A stretch of DNA of 64,000 nt from NCBI GenBank assembly GCA_900073065.1, contig FJOG01000001.1, forward strand, positions 882,430 to 946,429, written 5' to 3'. This DNA comes from Phialocephala subalpina. Its lineage: Eukaryota > Ascomycota > Leotiomycetes > Helotiales > Mollisiaceae. Made by a program: the position numbers and the translations under genes. Of the stretch, positions 54,241 through 64,000 are shown in pieces; the stretch's first letter is position 1, and each line of letters begins with the position of its first letter. The notes under the pieces were generated by a model, which was not told where the DNA came from, made no database searches, and was given only the letters and a program-made list of their open reading frames with translations.

Positions 54241-55851
54241 TGGTGTTCTTAATCGGAGGCTGCCGGGAATCACGTGCTGCGACATTTCTTAACAAACCAA
54301 TCAAAGAACTGTATTTGGCATCCTATCGAAGTTTGGGAAAATCGATCATTTTGTCTTTAGCCCCGCCTTTCACGTGACACCCCTCCCAAAAACCTCAACA
54401 TTAGTCCTCATGGCGGACGGCCAATTAGTAGTTCGCGATCACATTTTGCGCCTCTTCTTGCTTTTTCACCACACTGGAACCTGTAGTTTGTGTTGTGGAT
54501 TGCAAGAAACTCGGCTCCTCCGGGATTGGAGCACCATAGTAAGGCTGCCTGCCGATCTTGCTCCGCCACAAAATGGAGTATACCGATACGCAAATTGAAT
54601 TTGGTAACACTCTGATTATCTTCGAGCAAAGATCCGCTTGGCGGAGGCGGATATAGCGACTTTCGACTAATACTACGTTGCGGTCAGTTCAAAATGAACC
54701 ACAGTACAACTTTTCTCTCTAACATAGTCAATTACGTCGTGAAAGAAGTGATGTACATTAGTAGGTTTCAACGGTCGTAAGTAAGAGGCTACTCATAAAA
54801 GCGAATACCATTCCAGAATTTTTCGCGAGAATAATGCAGCCCTGGCGCTGCGCTATGTCTGTCTTTCGCACGAGTCGTTCTATAATTCCAGGCGAATCAT
54901 CAACCTCATAGGTATCCCGAAAACCTTAGTCAAGCCGGGGACAGCCGACCCCATAATCCCCACAAGTTCAAAGTGGAGAAGTTTCGGATAGCCGCCGAGT
55001 GGTCAGCCCTTCACACATCCCAGTAATACTTTGTTCCACTCGCGGCACTGCCTCCGGTTGGGTTGGGTCTAACTTCTTACACCCAGCGAAAAAAAGCACA
55101 TATTAGTGATTATCCAGAAGTTTCCGCAAGGGTAAGACCCTGATCCCTTCCCATGCTGATCTTGACTCTGTTGTAGTCCTCACGATCTTCTTCTTGCAGA
55201 GAAATCCCACGGCAAGCTCTACTAACCTGTCACATCGCCACCCTCCCTCATTATAAAAAGAAAGCATTGCCAAAGTGAACAACTATATTGCATTTTTTGT
55301 AGTAAGGAAAAAAACGTAGGAAATTTTGGGCGTTGGGTATTCTATATTATATTTAAATTACCCTTGTTGCTCAAACAGCGACAAGTATATACTTAGGATT
55401 ATAACATTTCGGGAACAAATAGACCTAATACAAATGGTAAGGGAGGAAGTGATATGAAACCAGCTTATATTTGGTTGCACTAAGTGGGTACTTCCGAGCA
55501 AGAATGTGATTGAGCGAGTGGCTGCAGTTAGGGTCCTGGCTTGAAAGTTTGGTGCGTTGGAGTCACTAATTTATTGGCGGTCAAGAGATCCCTCGCATGG
55601 AGGAAATGGCGCATCGAAATTGATACATCATTCTTCAGCATGCGCTAAATGCGCAGGCTTGCAGCTCCTAGCGCTATCCCGACGATCTTATCAGCGATCC
55701 CAATGATCTTATAAGATGTCTACATTATCTGGCCTCCGAGAATTTAGGCGAGCTCATTCGAGCTCAAAATATATTCAATACTCTCCCACCATATTTTCAG
55801 AGTGGACTGATTCTGAGAGAAACAGATTCTTATCACTTACTATCTACCACT
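54241..55851. other. Intergenic region, no supported gene
   Basis: A 63-codon frame from ATG 54410 overlaps a 73-codon frame on the other strand, and nothing favours either. No RNA gene was recognised. Confidence 0.35.
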
Positions 55852-57141
55852 ATGTCTCCACACGGCCTTGTTCCCATGTCTATCGTGTCCCGTTATATCG
55901 GCTCTCAAGACTCAAGAGTGGATCGCGGCTTATGCACAGCGGTGTCCATGCTTTGTATGTTTTGGCTAGCCTTCATATTCGGTACGCATATAGAAGAAAC
56001 CTTCATCATCAATTTCTAACTATGTCTTAGGATCCCGCGCGAAGCGTTTGCGCCTAAATAATTTGGCCCCTATCAACTGGATTCGACTTGTAATTATGTT
56101 GCTTTATATCTTCGCGATATGCTTCGTCTTCACAGCTGCGATTTTGACGAGTGGGCTTGGTCTCACATCGAATCGTGACTGCTTTACGGCTGTTTTCTCC
56201 TGCCTCGTGTTTTACTTTGGGAACAAAATGATCATGTATATGTTCCTGGTATGGCCCAAACTGCTTTCAGGGTAAATGGCCCTGTTTGTGTTCATTAAGG
56301 CTAATCCGCTGTAGATTGAGCGTGCTCACATAATTCGCGCCCCGTACGAAAGGAGAATGAAGGACAAAGTCTGGGTCGCATGCATGTCCTTTCTCATCGT
56401 CGGCTTCGGTGCCATTTCAGTCACTGCCTTCATGTGGCCAAATGCGGAGGTATCTCCTCTAGACGGGAAATGCAGGATCGGCCAGCCTCTCAAGGTCACC
56501 ATCCCTTTGCTCACATATGACATCGTTGTCAATGTCAGCCTCACAGCACTCTTCGTCCACTTTCTTTACCCATTTTTAGCCCCGAAAGGAAACAGAATTT
56601 CGCTGGGACAATCCTTGTCCTCTCTCAGGTTCGTTAGTCGGCGGGAATTGCCCACTTATTCGACAAACCAAAATCGAGTAACAGGAAGGCTACGAAGGCT
56701 GGTTGTGAAAACGGTGGTTGGAGGAGTTCTTGTTATGATTCCCACAGTGGCAAATCTGACCGGCGTACTCATCACGAGAGGGCGAGAACAAGGATGGATG
56801 TGTCTCACTCTCTGTTCTCTTGACGGCAAGTCCCGCTGTTCATCACCTCTTCGTGAACCAGCTAACATCACCTAGTCACCTGGACAGTTACTGTTGTTCA
56901 TTGGTTAACTGTTAACACCCAAGAGGTCGAGGATGACATACGCAGCTACCATGGCAACAATCCTAAATTGCAGCCTTGTGCTATCGACGATAATGCTGAT
57001 CTATTCAAGAGCACTGTAAAATCAGCGGAAGTTGAGGTGATGGAGTGCGCGGGTTCGGCAACAATTACGCAGCCACCACAAGCCTGCGTGACCGAGTCTA
57101 TTCGTCATGGCATTGTGAAGCAGGCTCCTGACTCCAAGTGA
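55852..57141 (+). CDS. Fungal seven-transmembrane protein, uncharacterised
   Basis: Exons 55852-55981, 56031-56248, 56315-56825 and 56876-57141 splice to 374 residues. ATG 55852 starts MSPHGLVPMSIVSRYIGSQD. The core holds IPINW-type PINWIRLVIMLLYIFAICFV, SGLGLTSNRDCFTA, MYMFLIERAHIIRAPYERR (across intron 2), KDKVWVACMSFLIVGFGAIS, KCRIGQPLKVTIPLLTYDIV and VTWTVTVVHWLTVNTQEVE (across intron 3). These are landmarks of a widespread ascomycete integral-membrane family. Intron 3 (56826-56875) uses a GC donor (GCAAGT), the only one noticed here. The cytosolic tail is Asp/Glu-rich. Function unknown. The exon joins are strong despite the decayed neighbourhood. Confidence 0.8.
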
Positions 57142-57390
57142 TGAGCCTAAAATGCATACTCCAGGTTTCAAAATGTATAGTAAATATTGTTAGACGTCTC
57201 AAATAGCCCTTAAATAATAATATAATTATTCACGCCAATTCTTCACAAGTAACCGTGCAAAGATGCTTATTTAATATATATAATTATTATCACGTGTATA
57301 AACAAGTAATTTCTCTTTGAAGGATTTTGCCTAGCAGAGGTTCGCTCTGCATGACGGAGGTGCGCTTTCTGCGACCTAGCATTAGCCACC
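57142..57390. other. Short AT-rich spacer before the HET relics
   Basis: AT-rich, no gene. Confidence 0.3.
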
Positions 57391-59260
57391 TTGTGCAAGA
57401 ACCGAAATCTATGGAAATGGACCGATCCACACGTTTATGTCAGACGTACGATCGAAAACGGTCAGCTTGAAGGCCCTACAGTCTACCTCTATAGTTATTT
57501 ATATGCTGAAGACCCCCCAAACGGCGTTGGTATAGCATTAGATTCAGAGAGAAATGGCCCAGAAGACTCAAACAGACGAAGCTTCCAACTCGGTATTGGT
57601 TTAAGGAGGCTCACATCCAATACTCAAAATCGTCCATTTCTCGACCGCGCCGTTGTTATTAACCTTGTATCCTCAAGCGGTGAAAAGATTGGCATCGGCC
57701 CCAGCTTTTATGGCAGAATCGTGAACCGTATTTGAACTAATATGAATCTTGCTAAAAGCTGGCTGGAAGAATGCGTCAACTTTCATGGCACTCTCTACGA
57801 GGAGCCGAGCGAGAGTAATGACTACGAAAGGATCGCCCCTCAGGATCTTCGTGTTATCGACGTCCAACACATGTGCCTTGTTATGCTCACCCCCCGGGGT
57901 CGAAGTATGTGGCGCTAAGCTACTGTTGGGGATCATCAAATCGACATTTCCAAATCACCAAATCAAACCTTGCTGAGCTTAAGAAGAGAAAATCTCTGAA
58001 GAGAATCTTCTCGAGTCTAAGTGGGACGATCCAAGACACCACTCACTGCGTACGTGAACTAGGTGAAAAATTCCTCTGGGTAGATGCGTTATGCATCATT
58101 TAAGACAGTAACCAGGAGAAAGAGGCACAGATATTACAGATGGATCGAGTATACCAGGGTTCTCTTATCACCATCATATCCGCGTCACCTCTCCCAAAAT
58201 TCAAGCTCGGATATGATTGCCTTCCAAGATACCATGCTGGAACCCGGTTGTTTACCCAGGATAGCGTACGGGTCCGCGGCCTGAAGTCTCTGCACTTCAT
58301 TCGCCAGCGTCGAAGAGATCACAGATCAAAGGAACACCATCCAGAGCACCCGTGCCTGGACTTTTCAAGAAGAGTTACTTTCCCAGAGGCGACTTTACTT
58401 TACCCCAGCTCAGCTCTATTTCCAATGCTCTTGTGGAGTGTTCTATGAGGATGCCGTGGATGAAGTAAAGTCTCCATCAGCATATGTATATGAAAGCTGC
58501 AGCCTGTGGAATGCTAGTGGCCTATACACAAATGCAACAAATTGTAGCGCGTATAGAGTAACAGCAAGAGATGGACTATCGCGGGTCATATTCAAGAGCC
58601 AGGAGGAGTCGTTCAGTTTCTATATGGACGTGGTTGAGAGATATACCTGCAGGAGCATGTCGAACCAGGGCGATGCAGTTATTGCCCTTGAGGGAGTTCT
58701 AGAAGTTCTCAGGAAGACGACGCAGACAAATTCTATATGGGGCCTCCCCGAATCACTCTTTGACGATGCTCTTCTCTGAGTGCAGCTTGGCGGTCCCCAC
58801 CGCTGACGAGACACCATCTCGAATGGATATCATGGCAGACAATTTCCAGCATGGTCCTGGGCTGGATGGGAGGGCACGTCAAATTACCGGGCGGATTTTT
58901 TTTCTCAATCTATACTCGCCCTGAGGTCGATTGGTTCTTAATTACCAAGGATGGCATGATCACAAAGCTGTTCCGCATTGAGCGCACATTACTCAACGCT
59001 AGCTTCAACGCCGTCGATCATCAAATCGTTCGGCGTAAAGGCAGTCCGCCCACCGAGTTCTTGAAGAAATTGCGATCCCGCAATGAGATAAATAGGAGAT
59101 ATTTTAACTCAGCTTCCATTATCTGCCGGAAGGTGATCTCGGTCAGCGTTGGCAGACTATTCTTGGACGGCCGACCCAAATCACTGCTGCTTGACCGTAT
59201 CTCTCTGTTTGTGGTATGTGCGATGGAGGGACCGGCGAAGGTAATCGACCCTTAGTGTTG
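57391..59260 (+). pseudogene. HET-domain (heterokaryon incompatibility) protein, decayed
   Basis: Family landmarks occur in the expected order but in shifting frames: KSWLEECVNFHG (about 57756), YVALSYCWGSS (57906), TIQDTTHCVRELG then FLWVDALCII (58100), then DRVYQGSLITIISAS, TRAWTFQEELLSQRRLYF (about 58350), IWGLPESLFDDALL, FPAWSWAGWEG (about 58845) and PEVDWFLITKDG. Lesions: a TGA after RIVNRI (57733-57735), a frame change at the C6 run 57890-57895, TAA 58101-58103 where Gln is conserved, a frame change near 58300, TGA 58777-58779 at a conserved Trp, TGA 58804-58806, and a frame change at the T8 run near 58899. HET proteins trigger cell death on non-self fusion in fungi; this copy cannot be made whole. 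Confidence 0.82.
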
Positions 59261-59289
59261 TATTCGGTCCTGCTTGTGGAACGGCCACT

Positions 59290-60894
59290 GTGAGGGGTAA
59301 GTGACCTCTCGGAGAGACTAAAAAGAATTGTATTAATGACCTCTCTAAGACCTACCGTGATGCCGTCAAAGCAGCCAGAAAACTCCACATCCGCTACATC
59401 TGGATAGACTCGTTGTGTATTATCCAAGACGATGAGTAAGATTGCCTCCCGAAGCGTAGATAGAGTGAAGATTCCATCGTGCTAACGTATCACTGCTGCC
59501 TAAAGAGGATTAGGATATTGAATCCGCTAAAATGTCATCAATTTACGAGGATTCATACTTTATTCTTGCAGTTGCCCTCTCGCCAAGCTCCTGGTATCAG
59601 ATGCTACGAGGTCTGGGCATCATACTGTGGGTAAAAGATCGTATTGTTCAGTCTAGAGAGCTAGCTAGGGAGGAGAGTGAGGATATAAGAGTCTGCGAGA
59701 TTACCCCTGAACTATACTCCATATGGAATGAGAGTTTGACCCACTACACGTGACCAGCAACTGACACCTGGGGTTAGACGATGACAAGCTTATCTGTTCC
59801 TCGCAGCCGGTCAAAAAAGCGAAAAATACTCGAATCCGCGAGACCCACGACTATCGATATATACCATTTGAGGACATACTTACTACTCGAGCATAGACAA
59901 TGCAAGAAAGAATCATACCACCAAGACTACTGGCCTTCTCGCTCGGCGTAAGTCTTCAATGTCGCGAAGCTAAGTCGTGCGAGTGCGGAAGCGGTCTCTT
60001 CCTAGACCTCTTGGGGGCGGAACCCCTCACATGGCCATAGCGAAGGATGGATCGCACAATATGCCAGTCTGCTTTGGAAGATAAAGATGGCCCGTCCACA
60101 ATATATCGATTCTGGCTCAATGGTGTTGTGGTTCCATATAGTCACAAGAAGTTGACAAAATCGTCGGATCGCTTGCCAGCCATTTCAGCTTTAGCGCAAA
60201 ATTTTTACTTCAAGCTTTCAAGCTGGACGATAAGTATATCGCGGGAATATGGGGAAAAGACATGGTTTGTGGTTTGAGTTGGGCCAGTGATACCAGGGAA
60301 TGCGACAGAGCGCCGTCCTAGAGTTGGGCTTCTGTCGAGGGGCCCGTTCAGTTTGGGTATGTCAACGAGGCAAATAGATCTCGAAAGCCCAATCTCTGCT
60401 TGCGATTTGTAGAATGGACTGTGGTTCCTCGCGGGTACAACGCTTTTGGCGAGGTGGACTCTGGTATTCTTCGCGTTGAAGGACCGTCTCTCGCCTGTTT
60501 TATGTCAGTGGGGATCCAGGGACCTGAGCCAGCTTATGAGCTTCTTCCTCTAGAAGCAGGTCTTTCACATGCTGTTATTTCTAGTGGAATGAATTTCGAT
60601 ACTCCGTTGCAGGAACTGGAAATACAGCAGGAGGGGGGAACTTTAAACTGTCTTAATCGCTCTAACCACGACAACGAGGACGCTGTTGGAGGCCAGGTGT
60701 TGTGCCTTCTCCTATACCAACTACGTCGGGAGGGTATTCGGTTCATCCGGGACTTTCTTATTCTAGGGAGAGTTGGGAGAAATTCTTCGGGACAAAAGAT
60801 CTACCAGCGCTTAGGGAGTTTAAGACTATCGAGTCTTTTTCATGGAAATTCGTGGTTTGGCGAACTTCCGGAGCGTAAGGTGATTATATTTTAA
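59290..60894 (+). pseudogene. Second HET-domain protein, RIP-like stops at conserved tryptophans
   Basis: The HET core reads DLSKTYRDAVKAARKLHIRY then IWIDSLCIIQDDE (about 59337-59438). A GTAAG..AAAG intron follows, then ED-stop-DIESAKMSSIYEDSYF (TAG 59511-59513). Next comes RA-stop-TMQERIIPPRLLAFS (TAG 59894-59896) and APS-stop-SWASVEGPVQFGY (TAG 60319-60321). All three stops fall where the family has Trp (DW, RAWT, PSWSW), i.e. TGG to TAG. The N-terminal part before 59330 is missing or unreadable. From about 60400 to TAA 60892-60894 the C-terminal region is open for 164 codons. Non-functional. Confidence 0.8.
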
Positions 60895-61165
60895 ATAATT
60901 AACCAGGCTAAGCTAGTACTACTTGTCTCGCCTCGAAATCATCGAGGAAGTCTGTCATCATTGAGCACCACATAAGCTGGCAGGAACATCAGCATTGTGC
61001 AATATTTTGCAGAAGGGGAAGAACGGTACCATCAATTCATCTGCGCCTCGAGTCCATTTCCCCTTTGGTATCAATCTCCTCCACACGCACCCTGACTTCC
61101 TCTTTCTCCCACATCCTGACACCGTCTTGTTGAATTCAGCCTCAATTAAAACTCCTTCCCAAACT
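60895..61165. other. Short intergenic spacer
   Basis: No gene seen. Confidence 0.3.
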
Positions 61166-61594
61166 TCATTTCTTCCCCAACAACCACTTCACCCCATCAC
61201 CAACACTCATGCCCCCAAACAACCAATCATCTCCATGCCTTCCACATTCCGAATGCGCATTCATATGACCCTCACTCCTGATATCGCTCAATCGTTTTGG
61301 TTCCCCATCACTGTCTTTCGAAAACTGACTGTTTCTCTCCTCTTCCTCCCTTTCTCTTCGCTCGAGTTCGGCGTATGGTATACTTTGTTTTCGATCTCTC
61401 GTCGGGATTGATTCGTTGTTATTTCTTTCGTGTGAGGGATTGAAGTGTCTTTCGTTCGAAGGGTCGTGGGGAAAATAGGAAGTGGGGGTTCGCTTGGCGT
61501 GTTCCGGTCGAGTTCTCAGTTCGTGAGACTCGACGGTGGACGTTGTTCGGAAACTTGTAGTTGAGGATCGAGGTGAGTAGTCGTTATTCATGAT
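61166..61594 (-). CDS. Hypothetical hydrophilic protein
   Basis: The first in-frame ATG is 61594 (MNNDYSPRSSTTSFRTTSTV), giving 142 residues; the frame upstream has no ATG. It is polar and probably disordered, with Arg/Glu stretches (YAELERREREEEERNSQFSK) and a short Gly-rich end (DWLFGGMSVGDGVKWLLGKK). The conserved-looking hydrophobic end may be a peptide motif or membrane-binding helix. No family recognised. A spliced upstream exon cannot be excluded. Confidence 0.5.
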   Translation of the reverse strand: MMNNDYSPRSSTTSFRTTSTVESHELRTRPEHAKRTPTSYFPHDPSNERHFNPSHERNNNESIPTRDRKQSIPYAELERREREEEERNSQFSKDSDGEPKRLSDIRSEGHMNAHSECGRHGDDWLFGGMSVGDGVKWLLGKK

Positions 61595-62462
61595 GGCTGA
61601 ATTGTTCTTTGATTGTTCTAGAATGGTGGCTGTGCTAAAGGAGATTGATGAATGGGTGATTGTGACGTTTTTGTACCTTTGGAGGGAGGAGAGGGATTTC
61701 TTGGCAGAGCGGAGCCAGTCCTGCAGGAAAACTTGGAAGGGGGGTGCCAAGAGTGGAAGGACAGCGCTGATCGTTCGGATAACGGAGTAAGCGGGGAGGA
61801 GCGGGCGGGTTCTTATTCCCAGGCAAACCAATCGAAGAGTAGAAATCTTCTAGTAGAAAAAAAGATAAGTAGTTCAAGAGAGCTCAAGACGTGCCAGCGT
61901 GATCTTGAAGTATCTCCGTATGGGCTTGGCTTCTAGGCAACGATATTTCCATATCACAGGACAAGGTTCTCTCGGAATGTCCGAATTATATCCTGGGGTT
62001 AGACTTGCGATAGGGAGGCTCGGTATGACCCATTAAATGCCGCGTAGCCGGTTGATATTCTTGGTGATGATCAACAGAGCCGAACCAACGAAATAATTCT
62101 GAGCTGTCACCCATTCGTAGCAGTTCGTAAACCAACATGAGCGATTATTTTGGCTGACGACAGGAGTTTGAGCCATTTTGGTGTTGCGCGACTTCAACAA
62201 TTGATTCAATTGACATGAAACGTTCATGAGTTGCACGACAGACGGAGAACCCGTGAACTCGCTGCACGTATCCACGAAGATATTGATTGGATACAAATAA
62301 CATTCGGGAAATGTTGTAGCAGAATAGAGTTTTCTTGCAAACGCCCACGTTAAACCATCCATCGACCATCACGCATGGACTAAGTTGACTAAATCGACAG
62401 AGCACTTCAAGTGATTCCTGGCTGTTGATTGATACTTGGCGAAGGTCTGCCTCGAAGCAGAA
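61595..62462. other. Intergenic region, no supported gene
   Basis: Short overlapping frames on both strands only. Confidence 0.3.
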
Positions 62463-62969
62463 ATGGCTCATCTCACCATTTGCGAGCGCGAAACACGAGC
62501 CTCGCCCTTCACACTGGATGACACTGCTGCTGCTAAAATTCATAAACAACCTGCGGCGGCGGCGTATACTCTACTCCGATCCCAAGGCGTGGTATTTGAG
62601 TTTTGCTGCTCGTGCCAAATTGTTCTTGTTGAAGTTCAAGTGCTTTCCGCTTGTCGCCTACTTTGGCAGCTTGCACAAGATTTGGATAGTCGGTACCGCT
62701 GCTTGATACTATTGTACTCTCGGTATTTTCGACGGGTAGAAAGACTCATGGGGTCTGAAGGGGTTGTTAGAGGTGATCGAGGAAGTATGTGGCGCTATCG
62801 TGCGTTCGTTAATCAGACATGCAGGCTGGCAATATCAAGTGTGAGCCGGCAGATTTGTTTTGATCCGTTCGTTATAGGCCTCATCCACCTTCTTCTCGCA
62901 TTTTGCTCAGGTTACACAACCTCAGCCTTGCGGGCGGTCGTATGGTCAACGTTGCACAAGATATCCTAG
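62463..62969 (+). CDS. Weak hypothetical reading frame
   Basis: ATG 62463 (MAHLTICERETRASPFTLDD) opens 168 codons to TAG 62967-62969. The mix of Cys-rich and hydrophobic parts shows no family pattern. It could be chance or relic. Confidence 0.25.
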   Translation: MAHLTICERETRASPFTLDDTAAAKIHKQPAAAAYTLLRSQGVVFEFCCSCQIVLVEVQVLSACRLLWQLAQDLDSRYRCLILLYSRYFRRVERLMGSEGVVRGDRGSMWRYRAFVNQTCRLAISSVSRQICFDPFVIGLIHLLLAFCSGYTTSALRAVVWSTLHKIS

Positions 62970-63139
62970 AACGTGTAACGACGCCATTGGGTGGGCTACC
63001 AAATCGAAGCAAGATAAGGACTCGCCCATCCTGGGGAATCTCATCTCTTATCATCACAGAGTTGCCGCTGTCAAGTGGCTACTATCAGGTCGCACGCATA
63101 CGGATTACAAGCTACCTCATCACCTTCAGTGCTACAGCA

Positions 63140-64000
63140 ATGGTCTTTCTGTTGGACCTTCCAAACGAGCTTGTCTTCGATATAATCAAGCACCTGGATC
63201 ACGGCCGAGACATCAAATCTCTTGCTCGTGTAAGTCGCGAGTACTATGGCTTTTTCAACGATGATGTCTATCGTCATGATATCAGCTCTCGAGGTGGTTA
63301 CGGTGTCCTCTGGGCAATAGCACATGACCAAGCTTCAGCAGTTGGCAAGTTTCTGGATCTTGGACTCGACATGAATCATATTCCTGGTTGCAGACATTAC
63401 TCAACTCTTCTTCACCTGGCTGCCCAACATGGCTCTCTTTCCACCGTGAAGCTTCTCCTGCAGAGGGGTGCTGATATCAATGCAAAAACCAAGCGCGGCG
63501 TGACTCCGCTGTTCAATGCCTTGAAGTATCGACATGACGAGATCATTCGTGCTATTTCTGAGCGAATTACGGATATTGGCAAAGTTTTTGTGGATTTCAG
63601 AAGAGCTCTTACTCCCTTACATGCAGCTTGTGAATATAAGCTGCCGAACGCTGCAAGACTGCTTTTGGAGCTTGGTGACGACTTGCGCGCAAAAGATGCA
63701 GATGGAAAATCCCCCTTGCATCATGCATTGAGTGGGGATAGGGTTGATAGTTATCGTGGAAATGGTGGTCCCGATGCTGCGTACGACACCGTCATGGTCT
63801 TGTTGGAGTTCGGAGTGCAGCTTGATCTGGTCAAATGGGAGCTCGAGTACTCAGGAATGAAACCCGTTTCCACCTTCCAACTCGGAATTAATCACGAAGA
63901 TCCAAGAGTAAGGGGATTGTTCCGTGAAACGAGAAATAAGACTCCAGTAATTGCTCATGGTGGCCTCTCCATTGGCCGCGCTTGGATGTCTCCAGAAGCT
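63140..64000 (+). CDS. F-box and ankyrin-repeat protein, 3' end outside the window
   Basis: ATG 63140 opens 287 codons without a stop up to the window edge, so the gene is partial. Residues 1-~45 form an F-box-like segment (LDLPNELVFDIIKHLDHGRD, then SLARVSREYYGF). Ankyrin repeats follow: STLLHLAAQHGSLSTVKLLL then QRGADINAKTKRGVTPLF, and TPLHAACEYKLPNAARLLLE then DADGKSPLHHALSGD. F-box/ankyrin proteins in fungi are thought to present substrates to SCF ubiquitin ligases, or to act in recognition; the partner is unknown. The frame is clean, unlike the HET relics next to it. Confidence 0.82.
   Translation, partial: MVFLLDLPNELVFDIIKHLDHGRDIKSLARVSREYYGFFNDDVYRHDISSRGGYGVLWAIAHDQASAVGKFLDLGLDMNHIPGCRHYSTLLHLAAQHGSLSTVKLLLQRGADINAKTKRGVTPLFNALKYRHDEIIRAISERITDIGKVFVDFRRALTPLHAACEYKLPNAARLLLELGDDLRAKDADGKSPLHHALSGDRVDSYRGNGGPDAAYDTVMVLLEFGVQLDLVKWELEYSGMKPVSTFQLGINHEDPRVRGLFRETRNKTPVIAHGGLSIGRAWMSPEA

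Noticed and set aside
54410..54598. 63-codon frame from ATG 54410 and the opposing 73-codon frame
   Set aside because: Too short, mutually overlapping, and no domain or codon pattern favours one.
61595..61831. Upstream extension of the leftward hypothetical protein to 61831
   Set aside because: The extended start is TTG; the first ATG is at 61594.
1..64000. CRISPR arrays, operons, prophage or bacterial features
   Set aside because: The window is eukaryotic; no regularly spaced direct repeats were seen.

Overview
The window looks like chromosomal DNA of a filamentous ascomycete. Genes are interrupted by short (about 45-65 bp) GT..AG introns with CTAAC-like branch sites. The content includes a VTC4 polyphosphate polymerase, an MCM4 helicase subunit, a PNGase A-type amidase, HET-domain relics, fungal 7TM proteins and an F-box/ankyrin protein. 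A Leotiomycetes-like origin is my impression only; the sequence seen here does not prove it. There is no prokaryotic operon structure, CRISPR array or rRNA, and I saw no convincing tRNA.

Layout. 1-960: a decayed or unresolved acidic protein with an ankyrin-like stretch. 996-4624: a divergent pair, an allantoate-permease-type MFS transporter (minus) and an HpcH/HpaI-type aldolase (plus), sharing a ~600 bp promoter and possibly forming a small catabolic module. 4813-7238: two pseudogenes, a broken paralogue of the intact gene at 43310 and a broken Zn2Cys6 transcription factor. 7732-8189: a ~440 bp non-autonomous element with long inverted repeats and a 9 bp target duplication. 8945-9906: a 7TM protein. 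9907-13200: a gene-poor stretch holding a decayed MCM4 fragment. 13468-25456: the housekeeping core, with MCM4, VTC4, a PNGase A-like amidase and a GMC oxidoreductase. 26973-36485: an HSPA12-like Hsp70, a small mariner-like MITE, a disordered-tail protein, a C2H2 zinc-finger protein and hypotheticals. 37492-45372: a fungal membrane protein with a frame problem, a frameshifted methyltransferase, an SGNH esterase, an F-box-like fragment, a pseudogene with two stops, the intact copy of the duplicated gene and an O-fucosyltransferase-like protein. 47597-48096: a perfect 250 bp tandem duplication overlapping the end of a membrane-protein gene. 50649-51165: a hAT-like element with an 8 bp target duplication. 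53200-54240: a very AT-rich, repeat-like island. 55852-57141: a second 7TM protein, with a GC-AG intron. 57391-60894: two consecutive HET-domain pseudogenes. 63140 to the end: an F-box/ankyrin gene that runs off the window.

The conserved genes (MCM4, VTC4, PNGase A, GMC, SGNH, Hsp70) splice into clean full-length proteins. The accessory genes around them are often broken. Many of the breaks are explained by C-to-T or G-to-A changes, especially CAA to TAA and TGG to TAG, which is the direction expected of repeat-induced point mutation (RIP). Together with three short DNA-transposon derivatives, this gives an active core next to a decaying, transposon-visited accessory compartment. I did not find a convincing new multi-gene system. 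The most distinctive signals are the RIP-like HET graveyard, the MCM4 fragment upstream of MCM4, the intact/relic paralogue pair and the three MITE-like elements.
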